Assembly: GCA_960531495.1 (NCBI GenBank)
Contig: OY482848.1
Span: 20,666,897-20,730,896 of the forward strand
Reading direction: 5' to 3'
DNA: 64,000 bases
From: Zeus faber
Lineage: Eukaryota; Chordata; Actinopteri; Zeiformes; Zeidae
This document shows, piece after piece, positions 56,261-64,000 of the stretch. The notes under the pieces were generated by a model that had not been told where the DNA came from, ran no database searches, and saw only the letters and a program-made list of their open reading frames with translations. Position numbers and translations under genes: made by a program. The stretch's first letter is position 1; each line of letters begins with the position of its first letter.

Positions 56261-58135
56261 GCAAGACCCAAACAGGGCTACCCACTCACATCACATCAGC
56301 AGCCCCCCGTTTCTATGCCGATTCTGCTGATTCAGCGCTGAAGCAGAATCTCCGCTGCCAACCCCCACTCTAACAGCTGTCTGGCTGGCAAACTGTCTGT
56401 CTGCAGTGGTGAGGGCAAAGGGAGGCTATGAGGAGTTAATGAGGAACGGCCCCCATATGGAGTTATCCCCCCTCTCTATACTACCCCGAGTGTGTCTCAG
56501 GTGCTCGCTACCACTATGGCCAGACACTGAGATAAGGTTAAATGCTGTAGTTCGCAGTGCCCCCACCCTCCTTTCCAAGGGATCAGACAGACGATGATGT
56601 CAAATCCCATGGCGGCAGCTGCCTTATCAGAGGAGATAGCAGCGCCTCTAAACAAGGGAGTCATATCGGTTGTTCCACCAGCGAACAGCTAGACTGGCAT
56701 TTATTCCTACTTCCTGGTTCCCAAAAAGAGGGGGTGAGGCTAATTCAGGATTCATGAGCTCTCAACAAATTTATTGTTAAAAGACTGTTCCGCATGCTGA
56801 CTACCCAGAGCCTACTGCGTTACATTGCCCCGGGAGACTGTTTCAGCTCAATCGATCTCAATGATACGTATTTTCATCCTAGCGCCAAACAGATGGTTTC
56901 TCTGCTTTGCCTTTATAGGAATAACCTACGAATACCAGCAGACACCGTTTGGTTATTCCCTAGCACAGTGCACCTTTTCAAAATGCGTGAAGATGACACC
57001 GAATCCACTTCGGAGGAGAGGTATGACAATTTTGTTCTCGCTCAACGATATTCTTGTGCAGTCTCACTGCACAGAAGTAGCGAAAACACAAACCAAGTCC
57101 CTGGTGACAAATCTTTCCCACTTAGGTTTCACCATCAACTGGGAGAAGAGCAGTCTTTTTCCCAGACTAAGGGTGGGTCTCTTAGGACTCATGGCAGTGG
57201 CACATACAGTAGTAGTACTGCTGGGTCTGCTCCACATGGACCCCATCCAGAGATGGTTCATTCAGCATTCTTAAAGTGGATGCAGTGCATAACAAAACAC
57301 GTTTGTTGACGATCCCAGCTTCTATCAGCGCCAACCTGAACCATTACGGGAATCCCCAGGTTCTGGCCCTCCGTGCACCCCTGGGAAGGATGCCCAGTCC
57401 CGTGACTATCTTCACAGATGTGTCTCTGATAGGATGGGAAGGAGTGTGCCGCCCCTTCGCAGTGGGGGAGTGGCCGAATCCCCCGTCCGAACACATAAAC
57501 GTGTTAGAACTAAACAACGTCCTCCTGGTGCTACAACAGTTCTCCTAGTTCCAGTTAGGTTAGATAACCAATCGGCAGTGTTTATATCAACTGACAGGGC
57601 GGAGTGAGGTCCGAATCTGCGTCGCTGAGCGGCCAAACTCTGGCACTGGGCGCATGCTAACCTCCGCAGCCTGAGAGCCCTCTACATTTCCCGAATCAGA
57701 ATGTAGGGGCCGATCTGATGTCCCGCGGGATACTATTGGAGAGTAAGTGACACTTGAACCCAGACATACAATAGTATGGCAGATTAGTGCTGCTTCGGAG
57801 AAGCCCGGGTGGACCTGTTTTCAACCGCCACTGGGAGTTGTCACGTTAGTCTGCGCCCTTTGGCCCTGCATGCTGCTATATGCGTTCCCTCTGATCTACC
57901 TAATAGACCGCCTGCTAATGAGAGTGAGAACGGAGAGAGTGTGCCTCGTCTTAGTAGCCTCGGTGTGCACGTCCACACCTTGGTTCTCGGAGCTGGTCCA
58001 GTTATTGGTGGACGAATGATGGCCAATACCAAGGTGCCATCTCCCAGGCACAGGGAATGATAAAAAAGCTCACGATGGCCTGGTACCTGAGAGGTTGAGG
58101 CTACAGCAACAGCTTGTCATCTGCAGTGATTAACA
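56261..58135 (+). pseudogene. DIRS-type retrotransposon remnant, reverse transcriptase, RNase H and downstream domain
   Basis: Collinear blocks in shifting frames are visible. At about 56650-56760 is an APLNKGVISVVPPANS-like leader with YFLVPKK. At 56794-57274 are IAPGDCFSSIDLNDTYFH (first catalytic Asp), FLCFAFIGITYEYQQTPFGY, the palm motif as SLND at 57038-57049 where YLDD is expected, and NLSHLGFTINWEKSSLFP. At 57276-57548 are IFTDVSLIGWEGVC and HINVLELNNVLLVL (RNase H). At about 57705 is ADLMSRG. At 57760-58060 are LLYAFPLIYLIDRLL and WFSELVQLLVDE, the conserved downstream block. The tyrosine recombinase is not seen. Asp to Asn in the palm motif plus frameshifts show inactivity. Confidence 0.87.
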
Positions 58136-58805
58136 CAATACAGCTTGCCAGGGCAGCTTCTATCAACATTCAAGGGAGAATTCACAAAGAATGAATTGCA
58201 GCCGTTGATAGCACCATGAATTTCACATCAATTGCGCCCGCTATCTGCGTCGTCTTATTCTCCGATTCACAAAAGATATCATGCTAATGACAAACCAGCA
58301 AAATCACACCCATAAAACAATATAATATAATTGTGCAATTATACATGTGTCAAAGTATAAATGGTGGCTTTGCACCAAGAATAGTAGTAGGAGAAAAATG
58401 GGTATCAATGGCTCTGCTGACATGGCACTGGACGCACAGGGCTTTATTTTCTTTCATTAAACTAGGAAACGTAGGAAAATAAATAAATCGAAAATAAAAT
58501 TACCCTGTGTTTTTTGTGATCGGTGCATGGAGAATCAGAACTCTGAATTTATCGCTATTCCATAGCAATAAGCTTTCATTGTTTTCTCATTATGTTTTGA
58601 GTTTTATAGGAATTATGGAACTGGTTTTGTCGATGTTTGTAACGCCTTCTTTTGTACAATAAATTTTTTGAAGTGTCAACAAGTTGTTTTTGCAGTGCAT
58701 TTTGAAAACCCCGATGGACTGCTACCCATCCATGGCATTGCTACCTTTGGATGCTGTGACAGCAATAATAATTATAACAATTATGTGAAAATATTAATTA
58801 CCGAT
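58136..58805. other. Partial MITE-like copy and AT-rich DNA
   Basis: 58140-58300 (caattgcgcccgctatctgcg, gattcacaaaag) resembles the interior of the MITE at 58806-59155 (gccgctatttgcgtggc). The rest is unrecognised. Confidence 0.4.
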
Positions 58806-59155
58806 CACTGGGCACCCTGGTGACCCCTTATAAATACACTTCAATTGCACCAGCTCTCTGAGGACAGTAACATTTTCACTGTAACTGCGTGTGGCAATTA
58901 GCACCAGTGTTTGTGAATTGGACGTTTTATGCAACGAGGCTACTTTGCATAGAAAGCAGCCAATTTTGTGCCAAATGCATCAATAATACCTTATTTAAGT
59001 ATGCTCAAACAGCACCAGCGCACCGAGCCGCTATTTGCGTGGCAGCGCAGTTAGTGGTGCATTTCACCGTTTGCGGGTGCTTTTGTTACCGTCTTGAGAG
59101 TGCTGGTGCAATTGAAGTGCATATATAAGGGGTGTCACGCCCAGACTTTCCAGTG
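58806..59155. mobile_element. MITE with about 65-bp imperfect terminal inverted repeats
   Basis: The left arm 58806-58871 (cactgggcaccctggtgacc ... acttcaattgcaccagctct ... cagtaac) pairs with the right arm 59085-59155. The common core is cacttcaattgcaccagc. TTA occurs just outside both arms, the target duplication type of PIF/Harbinger elements, though a few bases separate it from the paired ends. No transposase frame inside. Superfamily is therefore tentative. Confidence 0.75.
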
Positions 59156-59159
59156 ACTT

Positions 59160-60835
59160 ATTCCACTGCAAGTGGACACCAACACAGCACTATGGGACCT
59201 ATATGATGTGTTGTACAGACTTCAGAACCAACATCCCGACGCGGCTGTGGTGGTGGCTGGGGACTTAAACAGGGCGAATTTAAAAAATATTCTGCCCAAT
59301 TTCCACCAACACATCACGTGTGCTACCAGGGGAGATATAACTTTGGACCACTGTTACACACCGTACAAGAACAAATACAAGACCATCTCGTTACCTGCTT
59401 TTAGGAAATCCGACCACGCGGCCATTGCTTTGATCGCTATTTAGAAGCTATGCGTCGCGCATGGAACGGTAGTGATGAGGGACCTAAAGCGGTGGTTGGG
59501 CTAATCAGAAACCGTGTTTCAAGATGCTCTTACTGACGTAGACTGGCACATGTTCCAATCAAGTTCCAGTGAAGTCAGCGAGTTTACAGAAATAGCTAAG
59601 AGGTTCATAGCCACGTTAGCGGACAGCATCGTTCTCATGGTGAAAGTTCGGATATCTTCCTAACCAGTGGGTCGTTAAATCCATCTGCGGCGCTCTGAAT
59701 GCTCGCATGGACACTTACAACGATGGTCTTGTATCTGGAAAGATGGACAATTACAACGGACGTACAGGTACAGAGTGGAGCAACAGATGGAGCAACGGGA
59801 CACTAGATGCTTGTGGAAGAGGCTGCGGACTATTACAAACTACAACAGCAGCTCCTCCCCAGCCAGGAGTGTGGACGCCTCCCTAGCCAACGAACTGAAC
59901 TCCATTTTTGCGCGGTTTGAGTCTGGCAACAACACCACTCGCTCGCCAGCTAATTGGAGTTACACCGCTCGGGATGAGAGCACACTCTCAGTGTTTGAGC
60001 AGTCAGGAGAGCTCTGATGCGTGGCAACACCAGGAAAGCTGCGGGCCCAGATGGCATATCTGGGCGAGTACTAAAGACCTGTACTAACCAGATAGCCCCA
60101 GTGTTCACTAGGATATTCAATGCCTCCCTGGCTGAGTTGGTGGTCTGGTCCTGTTCAAGAGGTCCACCGTCATTACTGTCTCGAAGATCGCCTCTCCAGC
60201 CTGCCTGAATGACTATGGTCTGGTGGCCCTCACCTCGGTGGTCATGAAGTGCTTGGAGAGGCTGATTAAGGATAACATCTGCGCCTCCCTCCCCCGCACC
60301 TTGGACCTGCTGCAGTTTGTGTATTTCCCAAACAGATCCCTGGATGACGCTGTGTTTCAGGTATGGCACACCACGCTCACGCACCTGGATGGCCGGAAGG
60401 GGGCCTATGTGGGGATTGCTGTTCATTGACTATAGCCAGCTTTCAATACCATAGTCCCCAACAGACTCGCTGTCAAGCTGCAGGAGCTGTAGCCCGGACC
60501 CAGGTGGTTAGGGTCGGGAGGCACGTGTCCGGCTCCCTCCCCTGAACACAGGATCCCCCCAGGGCTACTCTGTATTCACTTTTTGAGTCTGATTTTATTA
60601 AATTTTTATTTAATTAATTTATATTCTTCTATTCACTAACTGCATTACGTTTTAGGAGTCCGTTTGTTTCAGTTAGGTAGCTAGGTAGAAATTAGGTTAG
60701 CTATTATGTTCGGTTTAGAACTTATTGCGCATAATCGCCGGGTGCGTTGCAAAGGCATTTCACTGCATATATGTATGAACGTATGTATATGTATGTGACA
60801 AATAAACCTCTTGAATCTTGAATGAATTAGACGCT
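59160..60835 (+). pseudogene. APE-type LINE ORF2 remnant with 3' end
   Basis: Starts within the endonuclease: VVVAGDLNRANLK (GD-N motif), TLDHCYTPYK, FRKSDHAAI (SDH motif), 59172-59444. Then a linker in shifting frames (DALTDVDWHMFQ, DASLANELNSIFARFESGNN), RT (KAAGPDGISGRVLKTC, TSVVMKCLERLIKDN, QFVYFPNRSLDDAVF) and LFIDYS. A deletion then joins RTQVVRVGRHVSGSL to DPPRATLYS. YADD and the rest of the palm are lost. The 3' UTR ends cactgcatatatgtatg ... gtgacaaataaacctcttg followed by a short CTTGAAT tail. Same family as 24340-25262 and 62742-62940. Confidence 0.88.
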
Positions 60836-61904
60836 TGCTTTTTCTGTTATTTGCGCCGGGTTAGTGGCCGCAAAAGTCGGGCAATCGGTTTCTTGAATTT
60901 CAGTACACTGGGAAGTGGAGGTCTTTCGAATAATGGTGCGAAGGACAGAAGGTCACTCCCACCTCATGCCCTGTGGAACACATACTTTCCTATCTCCAGT
61001 GGTTATTGGACATGGATTTCTCTGCTTCCACTGTTAAAGTTATGCATTGTCTATTTCTGCCTGCCATGAGGGTTTTGGCGAAAAGCCAGCGTTTGGCCAC
61101 TCCCTGGTTAAATGCTTCCTACAGGGATTACATTATGTGGATAAGTTAGTGTGATCCGTTTATCCAATATGCAAATTTGGATTTTCCAGTGCCAGCGCAT
61201 GATTGGTTTAAGCGCCGGTCGTGATACATCGCAGACATTCTCTCTTGGGGTGAGTCACCATGCTATTTTAAAGTGGTAAACCGTGTATGACTAAAACTCC
61301 GTTCCCACTGCTCTGTAATGTCTTTGAAGTTATATTCATCGGTTGGCCGGTTTTACCAGCAGAGATATTGCCTTCCCTCTTGCTGTTGACAGCAGGGCGT
61401 CTTGCTATTGGACTCAGGCTAAAGGGCAGAGCCTATATGAAATAGAACAATGGTTAGCTTGCTCTAACTCAAGTTCTCCAATCAAAAGCCCTCTAGCTTT
61501 TCCTGCCATGCGGTCTTCGCTGAAGATCCTTGGGGAGTAGAACAGCGGGTGCGGGGACCCTTTATAGGGGCAGGCCACAGCTGATAGGCTGATGGGTACA
61601 TTCAAATTATCATTGAGGTCAATAATGACGACGCTAGAGAGATTTGGCTATGATCAAAGAACTTGAGCTGGAGTAAGCTTATCATTGTTTGATGACGAGT
61701 CTGCTCACCTGTGTGGCATTTTGGGAAATACTGACACAGATATGACCTGCCCTGCCCAGTCACCGCCCCTTCCACCATTGAATTAATATCCATTGAGAAT
61801 TTTTTTTAGCTGCTAATAGTGATTCAGCAGCTGTTCATTGAGGATTGTTTCTGGAGGAGTTGTCATTTTGTTATTTCTTCTCTGTGGAGGAACAGGATAG
61901 GGTG
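60836..61904. other. No gene recognised
   Basis: Unique-looking sequence. Several 60-85 codon frames have no motif. Confidence 0.5.
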
Positions 61905-62118
61905 TTGAATGTCATTGTGGCAGACGAGGGAGCGTGGTTAAGCCATGGACTGCAGGCGACGGCTCTGGTTTCTTCCCGCCGCGACGCAGCTGATTTTATG
62001 TTTCCGTTTTGGAAAACAAGCCTTTGTGTGTACTTATTATAATAATCCCACAACTGTCTGCGCCACACTGCCAGAAATACTGTCTCCCTACCTAAACCCC
62101 TACCTGTAGGTAAAGACT
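61905..62118 (+). mobile_element. LTR-like fragment sharing its end with 26186-26234
   Basis: The stretch 62063-62118 (gccacactgccagaaatact, gtctccctacctaaacccct, gtaggtaaagac) matches 26186-26234. Upstream, tgattttatgtttccgtttt and gcctttgtgtgtacttatta have the composition of a retrotransposon U3-R region. No TSD was found. Confidence 0.4.
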
Positions 62119-62553
62119 CCACAGCTTCTTATAAAGTTCCAGCTAAATTAATATGGGATGAGAATCAAATTGTTTTTGGGTTTTTTTCTAACCACTTTAA
62201 GAGTTCCTTTAAGAGGAGAAAAGCATCTTGGTTAAAATGGTGACTGACAATTCAAAACTCCAATCTGTTTTAATGGGAAGTCAACATCTTGTATGGTTTA
62301 CATTCAGATATTTTTATTAAATATCATACTTAGCACCAATGAATGGTCTACACCACATTGTTAAATGTATTGTTCTGCGCCGCGTGAAAGAACAAGATCA
62401 TTCCAGACAAGCGCTGTCTCACTTTGTCAACGCTATCTTTAGTGTTGCACATTTTCCTGTTTAGGTTTAGGTTCTCTCAAATAAGAAAAAATCTCTCAAC
62501 CTGCGTCAAAACTTTAGTGTTAGCAATAGTCAACAGTCAATAGTCAGCTCATT
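62119..62553. other. No gene recognised
   Basis: AT-rich with no motif recognised. Ends with a short aatagtcaacagtcaatagtc repeat. Confidence 0.5.
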
Positions 62554-62741
62554 CCCCTAGTGGCACAGTGCATTGCACTGCTGCCTCACGGCAGGAAGGT
62601 CCTGGGTTCAATTCCTGCCTTGGGTGCTGTTGGTGCTGTGCTCAGCTGGGTTGTCTCAATTATTGCCCACTGCTCCTGGCTGCCCCTGCCAGAGAAAGGA
62701 TGGGTTGAACACAGAGGACCCATTTCACCAGCCATCATCCA
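62554..62741 (+). mobile_element. tRNA-derived SINE
   Basis: tagtggcacagtgcattgca supplies an A-box-like region and gggttcaattcctg a B box (consensus GGTTCRANTCC), 50 bases apart as in a tRNA promoter. After this come tRNA-unrelated sequence with attgcccactgctcctgg and the common fish SINE phrase aaaggatgggttgaacacagaggacccatttcacc (62694-62730). RNA polymerase III would transcribe it. It directly abuts a LINE 3' end in opposite orientation. Confidence 0.82.
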
Positions 62742-62940
62742 AGATTCAAGATTTTTATTTGTCACATACATATACATACTTCCATACATATATGCAGTGA
62801 AATGTAATGCAACGCACCCGGTGATAGCACACAATATGTCCTAGGAAAAAATAAAATAAAATAAAATAAAAAGTAGAAAATTCCTTTCTAATAGACCGAC
62901 TAACTGACTCCTAAAACGCTCCTAAACGTCCAAAGCATAC
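62742..62940 (-). mobile_element. 3'-end-only LINE copy (APE-type family)
   Basis: On the minus strand the end caccgggtgcgttgcattac, tttcactgcatatatgtatg and gtgacaaataaaaatcttga matches the 3' end of the LINE at 59160-60835. About 200 bp remain, a typical severe 5' truncation. An (AAAAT)n stretch lies inside. Confidence 0.85.
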
Positions 62941-63409
62941 GTTGTTGTGAGACAATTAAAGATTCATCTTCTTAGTCCCTCAGTATAAATATAACTCCAC
63001 TTGCTTTGGTTCTCTTGCATTACTCTGAACTTTCCCACACTACTACCTGTTTCCCGTACCTTCTGTCCGGCCATCTGGCTCAACCCCTGGACTCTAATTC
63101 TCTGCCTATTCCCTGCTGGATAAGTTCGCTTTCTCTGACTGATCTCCTGGTTTTGACCCCTGCCTTTTTTTTTTTTTTTACCTGATTGTTTTTGTGTCGT
63201 GCTATGTGGGTTCAAGTGTAACAACTAATATTCATGTTTGTAGGGTTTCTACTCTGCCCTCCCATTCCACGACATGTTTTATAAAGCATGCATTTATCTC
63301 AAAAGCCATTGACCCTCACCCGCAGGTGGATTAGAATAAAGCTCTGTCTTAATGAGATACTTGTGGCCTCTCCTGTTGGCGTACAATAGACAGAATTGGG
63401 TGAGTTGAA
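62941..63409. other. Repeat-like CT-rich stretch, no gene
   Basis: 62990-63170 (cccgtaccttctgtccggcc ... tctcctggttttgacccctg) looks like the pyrimidine-rich leader found at the ends of several fish retroelements. Ends not defined. T14 at 63166. Confidence 0.4.
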
Positions 63410-64000
63410 ACAGAGTTTAATCTGTCAGCCTGTTTCTCTCTTTGGACAGGATGTGCTTCATTGTTGAGAAGCTGCTCCCAAACATGCTGGCCATTGAGAG
63501 TACAAAATCTCTGAGGAGTGGAAAGCGGGACTCAGGTAATAGTCTCCAAAATGAAATCCCCCTCTCACTGCGCTTTGCTTTAAAGAAGCTGTTTGACTGT
63601 AGTTTGCACAGTTCAAGCTGCAACTCTAGGGGTTGCTCACTGACAGCGTCAGAAAGGGGTCAGTGAATAACTCAATTTGTGGCTGCATGGCGTAGAAATC
63701 TTGAGAGCGGTCCTTGAACTCCTGCTGCAGTGTTTCTATGTCGGTTCTGTACAGTACTTACAGAAATGTTCTTGCATTCGCTGACATCTTTGCACATCAC
63801 CTCACAGGCGGGAAAGTGTGCCAAATTTGAATGGTCAGATGAAAAGTCTTCATTGAACGGAGCCAGTTTCTAATGGAATGCGTTCATGTGTGGATTGACA
63901 TCAACACAGTTTTGGCCTCCTGTCTGCAACTGCATATTCAGGTGATTAGGCTGTGAGGTATCCACAAGGAAGGTCACACTCGCACTGAAATTCAGTATCC
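63410..64000 (-). pseudogene. hAT transposase C-terminal region, GTF2IRD2/ZBED5/FAM200-like
   Basis: The minus frame 63623-63417 reads QLELCKLQSNSFFKAKR, ISFWRLLPESRFPLLRDFVL, SMASMFGSSFSTMKHI and KERNRLTD. This is the hAT dimerisation region (pattern: yP-L, a-SMFGSTY-CEq-FS-MK--Ks--R--LtD). A gap at GSS-FSTMK removes the TY-CE residues. Further upstream (63640-64000) weaker pieces in other frames (LQQEFKDRSQDF, AHFPACE-like) fit the preceding helical region. The sequence runs off the window. Probably a transposon remnant, but related genes have been domesticated, so the rest of the locus matters. Confidence 0.8.

Overview
The window reads as repeat-rich nuclear DNA from a ray-finned fish, most likely a teleost. 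The evidence is its mixture of elements: internally deleted Tc1 and Tigger elements, several hAT lineages, L2-type LINEs with an esterase ORF1, two DIRS remnants, Sushi-like Gypsy fragments, a tRNA-type SINE and many long (CA)n tracts. I see no intact host protein-coding gene, tRNA, rRNA or CRISPR. All family names come from motif recognition, because no database search was possible. The species cannot be named.

Layout. 0-1 kb: decayed Gypsy RT/RNase H with a tandem internal duplication. 2.4-3.1 kb: short Tc1-like element inside a (TA)n tract. 3.3-8.5 kb: mostly unique DNA with one homeodomain/E-box-rich patch. 8.6-9.3 kb: Tigger/pogo remnant. 10.6-12.7 kb: ZMYM-like hAT pseudogene, apparently split by a short repeat. 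13.7-17.1 kb: minus-strand L2 LINE with ORF1 esterase, ORF2 and a microsatellite 3' tail. 17.8-19.1 and 21.9-25.8 kb: two closely related copies (A and B) of a multi-exon, transposon-like protein family. Copy B is split by two LINEs in opposite orientations. 20.0-21.1 kb: an LTR holding a LINE whose 5' end is an inverted duplication. 25.9-30.5 kb: two Gypsy fragments and a solo LTR with a perfect 5-bp target duplication.

31.3-37.7 kb: degenerate AT-rich tandem repeat, a DIRS remnant, GC-rich unique DNA and a Tc1 transposase fragment. 40.3-41.5 kb: unidentified Pro/Gln/Ser-rich coding remnant ending in a coiled coil. 41.7-43.6 kb: L2 LINE interrupted by a TTCCGG/GCT-rich minisatellite. 43.6-43.9 kb: short Cys-rich coding remnant of unknown origin. 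44.5-46.2 kb: intron-bearing pseudogene resembling teleost SAMD3-like multi-copy proteins. 46-54.9 kb: AT-rich and simple-repeat DNA with scattered GACTC/GAATC-type repeats. 54.9-58.1 kb: ZBED-type hAT and a DIRS element. 58.8-60.8 kb: a terminal-inverted-repeat MITE, then an APE-type LINE. 62.5-64 kb: SINE, LINE 3' end and the C-terminal part of a GTF2IRD2/ZBED5-like hAT transposase that runs off the window.

The genes do not form a pathway. The window is a record of nested insertions. The parts least explained by known transposons are the A/B and SAMD3-like copies, the 40.3-41.5 kb coding remnant, the 43.6 kb Cys-rich remnant and the 42.6-43.5 kb minisatellite.
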